From: Bacteroidota bacterium
Lineage (GTDB): Bacteria; Bacteroidota; Bacteroidia; B-17B0; Aurantibacillaceae
Reading direction: 5' to 3'
DNA: 5,832 nt
NCBI GenBank assembly: GCA_025359355.1
Contig: JANYGR010000327.1
Location: forward strand, 1 to 5,832
Below the pieces are notes generated by a model. The model did no database searches, was not told where the DNA came from, and saw only the letters and a program-made list of their open reading frames with translations. Made by a program: the position numbers and the translations under genes. Numbering within the stretch: the stretch's first letter is position 1; every line of letters starts with the position of its first letter. Of the stretch, positions 1 through 5,832 are shown piece after piece.

Positions 1-819
1 GAATTAGCCGACAGTAGAAGGCTTTTAGCAGAAGAACAAAAAGAAATTATTGAAGAAAAACAAAAAGAAATTCTGGACAGTATTCATTATGCCAAGCGCA
101 TACAACAAGCTATGCTTACAAGTGAAAGTTATTTTGACGAACATTTAAACGCAGACTATTTTATTTACTACCAACCCAAAGATATTGTGAGTGGCGATTT
201 TTATTGGGCAGTAGCACACCATAATAAATTTTACATTGCTACAGCTGATTGCACTGGACATGGCGTACCTGGAGCATTTATGAGTTTGCTCAACATTAGT
301 TTTTTAAATGAAAATGTTATTGAACGAAACTTACAAAATCCAGCACAAATACTTAATGAACAACGCAAAGAAATTATCAAAGCATTAAATCCAAAAGGTA
401 GCGAAAACTCTAAAGATGGGATGGATTGCGTATTATGTGCCCTTGATATTAAAAACAATACCCTTGAATTTGCAGCAGCTAATAACCCTGTATGGTTGAT
501 CAGAAATCATGAGCTTATGGAATATAAGGCGGATAAAATGCCTGTTGGAAAATACGAAGACGATGCTAAAGATTTCAAATCACAAACTATAGCTATACAA
601 AAAGGGGATCTCATTTATACCTTTACAGATGGCTATGCTGACCAGTTTGGCGGACCGAAAGGAAAAAAATTTAAGTACAAACAATTAGAAAACTTACTCT
701 TAGCCAATCATCATTTACCAATGGAAGAACAACGTGAATTACTCTCACAAACAATCAATGATTGGAAGGGCAGTAATGAGCAAGTTGATGATATCTTAGT
801 GATTGGTGTAAGAATATAG
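1..819 (+). CDS. SpoIIE/PP2C-type serine phosphatase, 3' part only (5'-truncated by window edge)
   Basis: The reading frame is open from base 1, so the first ATG at 112 is internal and the true start lies upstream. The visible 272 residues begin with a charged coiled-coil linker in which an 8-residue unit (EEQKEII / EEKQKEI) repeats, followed by SIHYAKRIQQAML, a junction often seen in Bacteroidota ahead of a SpoIIE domain. The phosphatase domain shows GDFYW (193-207), DCTGHGVPGA (from 247), FTDGYADQFGG (Asp codon at 628) and the terminal QVDDILVIG (Asp codons at 787 and 790). These carry the metal-binding aspartates of PP2C-like enzymes, so the domain looks catalytically intact and complete. 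Family members remove phosphate from Ser/Thr of partners such as anti-sigma-factor antagonists; the target here is unknown. The missing N-terminus is probably a sensor module (TPR, GAF or membrane-bound), which cannot be checked here. The gene ends 8 nt before a hairpin and converges on the aminotransferase gene. Confidence 0.93.
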   Translation, partial: ELADSRRLLAEEQKEIIEEKQKEILDSIHYAKRIQQAMLTSESYFDEHLNADYFIYYQPKDIVSGDFYWAVAHHNKFYIATADCTGHGVPGAFMSLLNISFLNENVIERNLQNPAQILNEQRKEIIKALNPKGSENSKDGMDCVLCALDIKNNTLEFAAANNPVWLIRNHELMEYKADKMPVGKYEDDAKDFKSQTIAIQKGDLIYTFTDGYADQFGGPKGKKFKYKQLENLLLANHHLPMEEQRELLSQTINDWKGSNEQVDDILVIGVRI

Positions 820-827
820 TACTTAAA

Positions 828-862
828 AATCCCACACTTTATATTTAAAAAAGTGTGGGATT
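828..862 (-). terminator. Hairpin terminator between convergent genes, better oriented for the minus strand
   Basis: Bases 828-840 (AATCCCACACTTT) and 850-862 (AAAGTGTGGGATT) are perfect reverse complements, giving a 13-bp stem with a 9-nt AT loop. Read on the minus strand the stem runs into ATTTTTAAGT, a short U-tract, so it fits an intrinsic terminator for the aminotransferase, whose stop codon is 18 nt away. Read on the plus strand it sits 8 nt after the phosphatase stop but is followed by A-rich sequence, so plus-strand termination would be weaker. It may serve both genes. This is inferred from sequence only. Confidence 0.8.
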
Positions 863-880
863 AAAATAAGTTAAATTAGC

Positions 881-2164
881 TTACGATAATTTTTGTAAAG
901 CAATTCTTAAATTAGAGATCACATCATTTACATCCGATACTTTACAAGTACCAACTGACATACGATACCACGGAGAGTTGTCGTCCGCGCCAAATGCATA
1001 AAACGGAACAACCGCTAATTTTGCTTCATCTAAAATATATTTTGTAATATCTTTTGTTGTTGCTAAAACAGTACCATCAGTTGTTTTCATTCCATGTAAA
1101 TCAAACTTAATGGTTAAATAAATAGCAGCTTGTGGTGTGATGGCATCTACTTTAAATCCTTCCGCTTTTAATGCTTGGAAACCTTTGTAAAATCCATCTA
1201 AACGAGCAATGATACTTGCTTTTTGTTTTACTATAAAAGCATCATACATGGTTAAATCACTTAAATACTTTGCAGTAGCCATTTGTTCGGCCTTAGGGGC
1301 CCAAGCGCCAACGTGAGTTAATATGGCTTTCATTTTATCGATGATCATTTTTGGCCCCATACTCCACCCTACTCTAACTCCCGTTGCTGATAAGGATTTT
1401 GAGATGCCATCTACAAATACCGTATAATTTTTCATTGCCGGGCGAAGTGTTACTGGATTGTAATGTTGCACATTACCAAACGTTAATGCCCAGTAAATTT
1501 GGTCATACATTAAGTACACTGGTTTTTCATCAGGTCCACGACGAGCATTTTCTTCTAAGATCATATCACAAATTTCTTCTAAGCCTTCTTTGCTAAAGAC
1601 GGTCCCTGTTGGGTTTTGCGGAGAACACAACGCTAGTAAAGTAGCCTCTTTGATAAATGGTTTGATATCTGCTGCTACTGGCATAAAATTTTGCTCGGGC
1701 TTAGCCTCAATAACCACAGCCTTTGCCGAGTTAAGGTAAGAATAGTGATTATTATTCCATGATGGCACAGCAAAAATAACAGTATCGCCTGCATCAACCA
1801 ATGCCTTGAAAATACTATATATAACAGGGCGTGCGCCGCCTGCAATTAAAATCTCATCTGCTTTATAATCTAACTGCCCACGTTCTTTTAATAAATTAGA
1901 AACAGCATTTCTTAGTTCCGGCATCCCATCCGCAGCCGGGTAATTGGTTTGATCGTCAAAATAAGCATCAACAATCATTTGCTTTAACTCCGAAGGAATA
2001 GGAAATTCCTTAGGGTTAAAATCGCCAATGGTCATGTTATATATTTTTTCGCCTTGCTTGATCTTTTCATTTACTTCGCCCGCAAGTTTGATAATCTCTG
2101 AACCAATAATGTTTTGGGCTAATTTGGATACTTTAAGTGCTGGAGTTTGAGTGTTAGTAGTCAT
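881..2164 (-). CDS. PLP-dependent class I/II aminotransferase (aspartate aminotransferase-like)
   Basis: This is a complete 427-residue fold-type I aminotransferase, slightly longer than the roughly 390-400 residues usual for the AspB/AAT group. Visible family residues are GGARPV (109-114, cofactor phosphate region), Trp136 in VPSWNNNHY (stacks on the PLP ring), SPQNPTGT (181-188) with Asn184, MYDQIYW with Asp221 and Tyr224, the class I signature GISKSLSATGVRVG (253-266) with Lys256 as the Schiff-base lysine, and Arg401 in WYRMSVG, which binds the substrate alpha-carboxylate. The expected reaction is transfer of an amino group from an amino acid to a 2-oxoacid in the cytosol. Aspartate/2-oxoglutarate is the default guess, but specificity cannot be read from these motifs, so no symbol is given. 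The ATG at 2164 is preferred because the N-terminus (LKVSKLAQNIIGSEI) looks family-like and a promoter candidate lies just upstream. It appears monocistronic, converging on the phosphatase and diverging from purH. Confidence 0.93.
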   Translation of the reverse strand: MTTNTQTPALKVSKLAQNIIGSEIIKLAGEVNEKIKQGEKIYNMTIGDFNPKEFPIPSELKQMIVDAYFDDQTNYPAADGMPELRNAVSNLLKERGQLDYKADEILIAGGARPVIYSIFKALVDAGDTVIFAVPSWNNNHYSYLNSAKAVVIEAKPEQNFMPVAADIKPFIKEATLLALCSPQNPTGTVFSKEGLEEICDMILEENARRGPDEKPVYLMYDQIYWALTFGNVQHYNPVTLRPAMKNYTVFVDGISKSLSATGVRVGWSMGPKMIIDKMKAILTHVGAWAPKAEQMATAKYLSDLTMYDAFIVKQKASIIARLDGFYKGFQALKAEGFKVDAITPQAAIYLTIKFDLHGMKTTDGTVLATTKDITKYILDEAKLAVVPFYAFGADDNSPWYRMSVGTCKVSDVNDVISNLRIALQKLS

Positions 2165-2180
2165 TGTATGTAATTTTTTT

Positions 2181-2211
2181 GAAATGTATATATAATCCTT
2201 ATTACTGCAAA
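2181..2211 (-). promoter_or_regulatory. Putative Bacteroidota-type promoter for the aminotransferase
   Basis: On the minus strand TTTG (2211-2208) is followed after exactly 19 nt by TACATTTC (2188-2181). The Bacteroidota primary-sigma consensus is TTTG about 19-21 nt before TAnnTTTG, so the spacing is ideal and the -7 element differs by one base (C for G). The start codon is 16 nt beyond the element, implying a leader of about ten nucleotides. No Shine-Dalgarno sequence is visible, which is normal for the phylum. This is motif-based and not demonstrated. Confidence 0.5.
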
Positions 2212-2232
2212 ATAATAGTTACTAACAGATTT

Positions 2233-2258
2233 AAACCCATTTTCCTGAAAATGGGTTT
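2233..2258. promoter_or_regulatory. Strong inverted repeat (hairpin) in the divergent intergenic region
   Basis: AAACCCATTTTC (2233-2244) and GAAAATGGGTTT (2247-2258) are perfect 12-bp reverse complements separated by CT. The innermost C-G pair cannot close a 2-nt loop, so an RNA would form an 11-bp stem with a CCTG tetraloop. On the plus strand a short T-run (2265-2269) follows six bases later, so it resembles a weak terminator or attenuator. It lies between two divergently oriented genes with no gene to terminate, so an operator, an insulator or an element of a longer purH leader is equally possible. Confidence 0.55.
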
Positions 2259-2263
2259 GATAG

Positions 2264-2284
2264 ATTTTTCAACACTTTTCAACA
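2264..2284 (+). repeat. Tandem 10-bp direct repeat upstream of purH
   Basis: Two adjacent units, ATTTTTCAAC (2264-2273) and ACTTTTCAAC (2274-2283), share nine of ten bases. The core TTTTCAACA occurs twice (2266-2274 and 2276-2284) at a one-helical-turn period. It sits between the hairpin and the purH -7 element, a position that would suit an activator or repressor site. No known regulator is recognised. Confidence 0.4.
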
Positions 2285-2310
2285 AAGTATAAAAAGACTA
2301 AAGGAACAAT

Positions 2311-2318
2311 TAACTTTG
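2311..2318 (+). promoter_or_regulatory. Putative -7 promoter element of purH
   Basis: TAACTTTG matches the Bacteroidota -7 consensus TAnnTTTG at every defined position and lies 15 nt before the purH ATG, implying a very short leader without a Shine-Dalgarno motif. No TTTG or TTG is visible at the expected distance upstream (about 2285-2292), so the promoter would depend on the -7 element alone or on an activator. Confidence 0.4.
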
Positions 2319-2333
2319 TAGCTTATACATTTT

Positions 2334-3863
2334 ATGAGCAATTCAAAGAAAATAAAAAGCGCCTTAATCTCTGTTTTTTACAAAGATAATTTGGAACCGG
2401 TTATTAAAAAATTAAACGAACTTGGCGTAACGATATACAGTACCGGCGGTACTCAAACCTTTATTGAAAATATGGGTTTACCAGTAGTAGCAGTGGAAAG
2501 TTTAACTTCTTTTCCTGAAATATTAGGTGGGCGCGTAAAAACATTACACCCAAAAATTTTTGGTGGTATTTTAGGTCGTCGCGAATTAGACAGTGATGTC
2601 GCACAAATGGAAGCTCATGATATTCCTAATATTGATTTGGTAATTGTTGATTTATATCCTTTTGAAGAGACACTTGCTAGTGGTGCTTCTGAAGAAGATA
2701 TTATTGAAAAGATTGATATTGGAGGCATTTCATTAATTCGTGCGGCTGCTAAAAATTTTAACGATGTGGTTATTGTTTCTTCAAGAAATGATTATGCTTC
2801 ACTATTAAAATTACTAAACGAAAAAAATGGTGCCTCTGATTTATCAGATAGAAAAACTTTTGCTGCCAAAGCCTTTGCGATGAGCAGTCACTACGATTCG
2901 GCTATTTTCAATTACTTTAATACAACCGAACAATTACCAATTTTAAAACACAGCATAAACAATGGTTCTACATTGCGTTATGGAGAAAACCCTCATCAAA
3001 AGGGCGTTTTTTATGGCGATTTAGAAGCTATGTTTGAAAAATTAAATGGTAAAGAATTATCTTATAATAATTTATTGGACGTTGACGCTGCTGTTAATTT
3101 AATGGCTGATTTTACAACAGAACCAACATTTGCAATTTTAAAACATAATAACGCTTGCGGAGTTGCGTCTCGCCCAACTATATTTGAAGCCTATACAGAC
3201 GCTTTAGCAGGAGATCCTGTTTCAGCATTTGGAGGAATTTTAATTAGCAATACTGAAATAGATTTTGAAACCGCAGAAGCTATCCATCAATTATTTTGCG
3301 AAGTAGTGATTGCTCCTTCATATTCAGAAACAGCATTAACTCTATTAAAATCAAAAAACAATCGTATCATTTTAGTTCAAAAACCTACTGCGCTTCCAAC
3401 AAAATTAATACGAACCTTATTGAACGGTATTGTAGAGCAGGATAAAGACTCCGTTACAGAAACAAAAGCTAACCTTACAACGGTTACTAATGTAGCACCA
3501 ACGGAGGCTCAATTAAAAGATTTATTATTTGCTAATAAATTAGCGAAACACACCAAATCAAATACTATTGTTATTGTAAAAAACAATCAATTATTAGCAA
3601 GTGGTACAGGACAAACATCTCGTGTAGATGCGCTAAAACACGCTATCTCCAAAGCATTAAGTTTTGGATTTGATTTAAAAGGTGCCGTAATGGCAAGTGA
3701 TGCATTTTTTCCATTTGCTGATTGCGTAGAGATTGCCCATAAAGTCGGTATTGATACCGTTATTCAGCCTGGAGGATCTATTAAAGATAAAGACAGTATT
3801 GAATATTGCAACGCTAAAGGTATGAGCATGGTATTTACAGGGACAAGACATTTTAAACACTAA
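2334..3863 (+). CDS. purH: Bifunctional AICAR formyltransferase / IMP cyclohydrolase PurH
   Basis: This complete 509-residue enzyme, a little shorter than the 529 residues of E. coli PurH, performs the last two steps of de novo purine synthesis in the cytosol. AICAR is formylated from 10-formyltetrahydrofolate to FAICAR, which is then cyclised to IMP. The N-terminal MGS-like cyclohydrolase domain (about 1-195) shows STGGT (36-40), GGRVKTLHPKI (65-75), LYPF (107-110) and DIGGISLIRAAAKN (128-141). The C-terminal formyltransferase domain (about 200-509) shows LRYGENPHQ (214-222), LSYNNLLDVDAA (242-253), the catalytic Lys270-His271 pair in KHNNACG, GDPVSAFGG (293-301), KSN with Asn410, GTGQTSRVDA (424-433), DAFFPF (456-461), QPGGSIKD and the C-terminal FTGTRHFKH. 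No key motif is missing. The ATG is supported by family-like sequence from residue 6 and by the -7 element upstream. It is divergent from the aminotransferase and precedes mreB by 98 bp. Confidence 0.98.
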   Translation: MSNSKKIKSALISVFYKDNLEPVIKKLNELGVTIYSTGGTQTFIENMGLPVVAVESLTSFPEILGGRVKTLHPKIFGGILGRRELDSDVAQMEAHDIPNIDLVIVDLYPFEETLASGASEEDIIEKIDIGGISLIRAAAKNFNDVVIVSSRNDYASLLKLLNEKNGASDLSDRKTFAAKAFAMSSHYDSAIFNYFNTTEQLPILKHSINNGSTLRYGENPHQKGVFYGDLEAMFEKLNGKELSYNNLLDVDAAVNLMADFTTEPTFAILKHNNACGVASRPTIFEAYTDALAGDPVSAFGGILISNTEIDFETAEAIHQLFCEVVIAPSYSETALTLLKSKNNRIILVQKPTALPTKLIRTLLNGIVEQDKDSVTETKANLTTVTNVAPTEAQLKDLLFANKLAKHTKSNTIVIVKNNQLLASGTGQTSRVDALKHAISKALSFGFDLKGAVMASDAFFPFADCVEIAHKVGIDTVIQPGGSIKDKDSIEYCNAKGMSMVFTGTRHFKH

Positions 3864-3891
3864 ATCAGTTGGCAATCAGTCGATTTGACAA

Positions 3892-3925
3892 TTTGCTAAT
3901 TAAAAAATAAATATTAATAACATTG
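3892..3925 (+). promoter_or_regulatory. Possible mreB promoter
   Basis: In the purH-mreB gap, TTTG (3892-3895) is followed after 22 nt by TAACATTG (3918-3925), one mismatch from TAnnTTTG. The spacing is at the long end of the accepted range. It would give a leader of about 30 nt before the mreB ATG. There is no terminator-like hairpin after purH, so read-through from purH may also contribute to mreB expression. Confidence 0.3.
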
Positions 3926-3961
3926 ACTAATCGTCACATAAACAAATTAACTCATTAAAAT

Positions 3962-4984
3962 ATGTCATTTTTAGATTTTCTTACTCAAGATATAGCCATC
4001 GATTTAGGTACAGCTAATACCATTATTATTCATAACGATAAAGTGGTGGTTGATCAACCCAGTATTGTTGCGGTAGATAGAACAACTGGTAAAGTAATTG
4101 CTGTTGGGCGCCAAGCACAAATGATGCATGGAAAAACACACGAAAACATTAAAACCATTCGTCCTCTGAAAGACGGAGTAATTGCCGATTTCCAGGCAGC
4201 AGAAGAAATGATTAAAGGAATGATCAAAATGATCAATACCGGTAATCGTTTTTTCAAACCATCTTTACGTATGGTTATTTGCATTCCAAGTGGTATCACG
4301 GAAGTTGAAAAACGTGCCGTACGAGATAGTGCTGAACACGCTGGAGCTAAAGAAGTTTACATGATCCATGAACCGATGGCCGCCGCTATTGGTATGGGCA
4401 TCGATGTAGAAGAACCAATGGGTAATATGATTATTGATATCGGTGGCGGTACTTCTGAAATTGCCGTTATTGCTTTAGGTGGTATTGTTTGTGATAAATC
4501 AACTCGTATAGCTGGTGATGACTTTAATGCAAACATTGAAGAATACATGCGTCGTCAACACAATATTTTAATTGGTGAACGCAGTGCAGAACAAGTAAAA
4601 ATTGAAGTTGGTGCTGCTATGACAGAAATTGAGAATCCACCTGCAGATTATGCTGTTCAAGGAAGAGATTTAATGAGCGGTATTCCTAAAGAAGTATTTG
4701 TAAGTTACGTGGAAATTGCTCACTGTTTAGATAAATCTATTTCTAAAATTGAAGAGGCAATTTTAAATGCGTTAGAAATGACTCCTCCGGAATTAGCTGC
4801 TGATATTTACCGTACTGGTATTTATATGGCTGGCGGAGGTTCCTTACTAAGAGGCTTAGACAAACGTATATCTTTAAAAACAAAATTACCAGTGCATGTG
4901 TGCGAAGATCCATTAAGAGCGGTAGCTCGCGGTACTGGTATAGCACTTAAAAACGTACACAAATTCCCTTTCTTAATTAAATAA
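3962..4984 (+). CDS. mreB: Rod shape-determining protein MreB (bacterial actin homologue)
   Basis: This is a full-length 340-residue MreB (the family is usually about 335-350). MreB polymerises with ATP into membrane-bound filaments that guide the elongation machinery for peptidoglycan synthesis. The N-terminal MSFLDFLTQD is short and amphipathic, suited to membrane binding. Actin-fold motifs appear in order: phosphate-1 loop DLGTANT (14-20), VVDQPSIVAVD (29-39), CIPSGITEVEKRAV (107-120), HEPMAAAIG (136-144) with Glu137 near the catalytic site, phosphate-2 loop DIGGGTSEIAVI (159-170), and adenosine motif MAGGGSLLRGLD (289-300). All are intact. The start is fixed by the conserved N-terminus; there is no Shine-Dalgarno motif. 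mreC follows after 61 bp, and together they are the head of the usual mreBCD-type operon. Confidence 0.98.
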   Translation: MSFLDFLTQDIAIDLGTANTIIIHNDKVVVDQPSIVAVDRTTGKVIAVGRQAQMMHGKTHENIKTIRPLKDGVIADFQAAEEMIKGMIKMINTGNRFFKPSLRMVICIPSGITEVEKRAVRDSAEHAGAKEVYMIHEPMAAAIGMGIDVEEPMGNMIIDIGGGTSEIAVIALGGIVCDKSTRIAGDDFNANIEEYMRRQHNILIGERSAEQVKIEVGAAMTEIENPPADYAVQGRDLMSGIPKEVFVSYVEIAHCLDKSISKIEEAILNALEMTPPELAADIYRTGIYMAGGGSLLRGLDKRISLKTKLPVHVCEDPLRAVARGTGIALKNVHKFPFLIK

Positions 4985-5045
4985 TTACTAAACTTTTAAT
5001 ACATAAAATACTTACCTGAATATATAGTTTGTTCACCACAAAAAA

Positions 5046-5744
5046 ATGAAAAGTCTTTTAAATTTTATATATCGAAACAATTTCTTTTTTTCGTTTTTGA
5101 TATTAGAATTTTTTTGTATCCTCATTTTAATTAAGAATAATGGTTATCAAGGGTCTAGTTTATTTAATTCTGCTAATGCGGTAAGTGCCAATATTTATCA
5201 GACATCTGCAAACGCTAAAGAATATTTGTTGTTAAAAGAAGAAAATGATCTTCTTGCCGAACAAAATAATTTTTTATTAAATCGTCTTAAACTAGGCTAC
5301 GCTGCTCTTCCTTTGAAGGTTTATAAAAAAAACGATACGCTTTACAAACAAGTATATGAATTCATCAATGGTAAAGCCATTAATAGTAGCGTGAACAAAC
5401 GTAATAACTACCTAACACTTAACATTGGCGCCGAACAAGGTGCTGGAAACGATATGGCTGTAATTAATAGTCGTGGAATTGTTGGTGTTATTAAAGACGT
5501 GAGTCAAAATTTCTCATCTGTTATGTCGATTTTACATAAAGATACGCGCGTAAACTGTCAACTTAAAAAAGATGGTAGTAACGGTACACTGATGTGGGAT
5601 GGTAGTGATTATCAGTTTTGTAATTTATCAGGTATTCCAACTCATGCTCGCATAAAAAAAGGCGATACTGTTATCACAAGTTCTTTATCAGGTATTTACC
5701 CAGAGGGTATTATGGTTGGTTTTGCTGATAAATTACAAAACTGA
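5046..5744 (+). CDS. mreC: Rod shape-determining protein MreC, 3' end lost at a fold-back junction
   Basis: MreC is an inner-membrane protein whose periplasmic beta-domain links MreB filaments to MreD, RodA and the penicillin-binding protein of the elongasome. Here there is a short cytoplasmic start, one membrane segment (about 13-30, rich in F, L and I), a coiled coil (about 55-82, containing LLLKEENDLLAEQ) and most of the MreC core: NNYLTLNIGAEQG (120-132), SRGIVGVIKDVSQNFSSVM (142-160), KKGDTVITSSLSGIYPEG (204-221). The frame stops at residue 232, whereas family members usually run to about 270-290. From position 5725 (within codon 227) the DNA is the exact reverse complement of upstream mreC, so the terminal residues ADKLQN and the stop come at least partly from the mirrored arm. 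The real C-terminus is absent. The gap from mreB holds no terminator, so cotranscription is likely. The product call is firm; the end coordinate is not biological. Confidence 0.92.
   Translation: MKSLLNFIYRNNFFFSFLILEFFCILILIKNNGYQGSSLFNSANAVSANIYQTSANAKEYLLLKEENDLLAEQNNFLLNRLKLGYAALPLKVYKKNDTLYKQVYEFINGKAINSSVNKRNNYLTLNIGAEQGAGNDMAVINSRGIVGVIKDVSQNFSSVMSILHKDTRVNCQLKKDGSNGTLMWDGSDYQFCNLSGIPTHARIKKGDTVITSSLSGIYPEGIMVGFADKLQN
5524..5631 (+). repeat. Left arm of a perfect 108-bp inverted repeat, inside mreC
   Basis: Every base from 5524 to 5631 is complementary to the base at 11356 minus its position, so this arm mirrors 5832-5725 without mismatch. It lies in genuine mreC coding sequence (residues 160-195, reading SILHKDTRVNCQLKKDG and onward), which fits the family, so this arm is the original copy. 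Its inner edge ends in TTTATCAG (5624-5631); the pairing breaks at 5632. Confidence 0.98.
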
Positions 5745-5832
5745 TAATCACTACCATCCCACATCAGTGTACCGTTACTACCATCTTTTTTAAGTTGACA
5801 GTTTACGCGCGTATCTTTATGTAAAATCGACA
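5725..5832 (-). repeat. mreC: Right arm of the 108-bp inverted repeat: antisense copy of mreC at the window end
   Basis: These bases are the exact reverse complement of 5524-5631, with 93 nt (5632-5724) between the arms. The copy begins with CTGATAAA (5725-5732) and runs to the last base without divergence, so it may extend beyond the window. It holds no gene of its own: on the minus strand it reads a fragment of mreC residues 160-195, and on the plus strand it supplies a premature stop (5742-5744). A fold-back chimera from amplification or assembly is the most likely origin; a real inverted duplication is the alternative. Confidence 0.95.

Noticed and set aside
37..72. Direct repeat CAAAAAGAAATT at 37-48 and 61-72
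   Set aside because: The copies are 24 nt apart in frame and encode repeated QKEI units of a coiled coil, so this is protein periodicity and not a DNA element.
112..114. ATG as the start of the phosphatase gene
   Set aside because: The frame stays open to base 1 and the residues before it (coiled coil, then SIHYAKRIQQ) are typical of this protein class, so this Met is internal.
231..458. Open frame on the minus strand inside the phosphatase gene
   Set aside because: It lies wholly antisense to conserved catalytic motifs and shows no recognisable domain. The same applies to antisense frames within purH (3675-3875) and mreB (4054-4299, 4357-4548, 4743-4946) and to the plus-strand frame 1384-1596 inside the aminotransferase.
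2266..2284. TTTTCAACA pair as DnaA boxes or a replication origin
   Set aside because: It differs from the DnaA box TTWTNCACA, there are only two copies, and no dnaA, dnaN or AT-rich unwinding region is nearby.
5021..5034. TATAGTTTG as a separate mreC promoter
   Set aside because: The spacing within the element does not fit TAnnTTTG (one base off) and no TTTG lies at the right distance upstream; cotranscription from mreB is the simpler reading.
5524..5832. The inverted repeat as transposon terminal repeats, an invertible switch or an integron-like element
   Set aside because: The arms are mreC coding sequence, the 93-nt spacer is ordinary mreC, no transposase or recombinase is present, and the right arm runs into the sequence end.
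5724..5832. The inverted repeat as an intrinsic terminator of mreC
   Set aside because: Arms of 108 bp with a 93-nt loop are far outside terminator geometry and no U-tract follows.

Overview
The window suggests a member of the Bacteroidota, in the broad Cytophaga/Flavobacteria/Sphingobacteria sense. The evidence is AT-rich DNA, no Shine-Dalgarno motifs ahead of the starts, upstream elements resembling the Bacteroidota promoter consensus (TTTG about 19-22 nt before TAnnTTTG), a SpoIIE-type phosphatase with the 'KEILDSIHYAKRIQQAML' linker familiar from that phylum, and the order purH-mreB-mreC, which I recall from many Bacteroidota genomes. The exact lineage cannot be read from this sequence alone.

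Layout. Bases 1-819 (+) are the 3' end of a signalling phosphatase gene (coiled coil plus PP2C/SpoIIE domain) whose N-terminal part lies off the window. A perfect 13-bp hairpin at 828-862 separates it from a convergent class I/II PLP aminotransferase gene at 881-2164 (-). The 169-bp gap 2165-2333 is divergent. It holds a good promoter candidate for the aminotransferase, a strong hairpin, a tandem 10-bp repeat and a perfect -7-type element next to purH. purH (2334-3863, +) encodes the bifunctional enzyme for the last two steps of IMP synthesis. After a 98-bp gap with a possible promoter comes mreB (3962-4984, +), the actin-like scaffold for cell-wall elongation. After 61 bp comes mreC (5046 onward, +), its membrane-anchored periplasmic partner. 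mreB and mreC form the start of a cell-shape operon. Their neighbours purH, the aminotransferase and the phosphatase are housekeeping or signalling genes with no evident functional link to it.

The most unusual feature is at the right end. Bases 5725-5832 are a perfect 108-bp reverse complement of 5524-5631 inside mreC, with 93 nt between the arms, and the match runs to the last base. The junction is an 8-bp sequence complementary to two sites just upstream. This is what a fold-back template-switch chimera or a misassembled contig end would leave. It explains why the mreC frame stops early at 5744, so the last mreC codons and everything after about 5725 should not be trusted as native genome order. 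I saw no undescribed biological system; apart from this fold-back the window is ordinary core genome.
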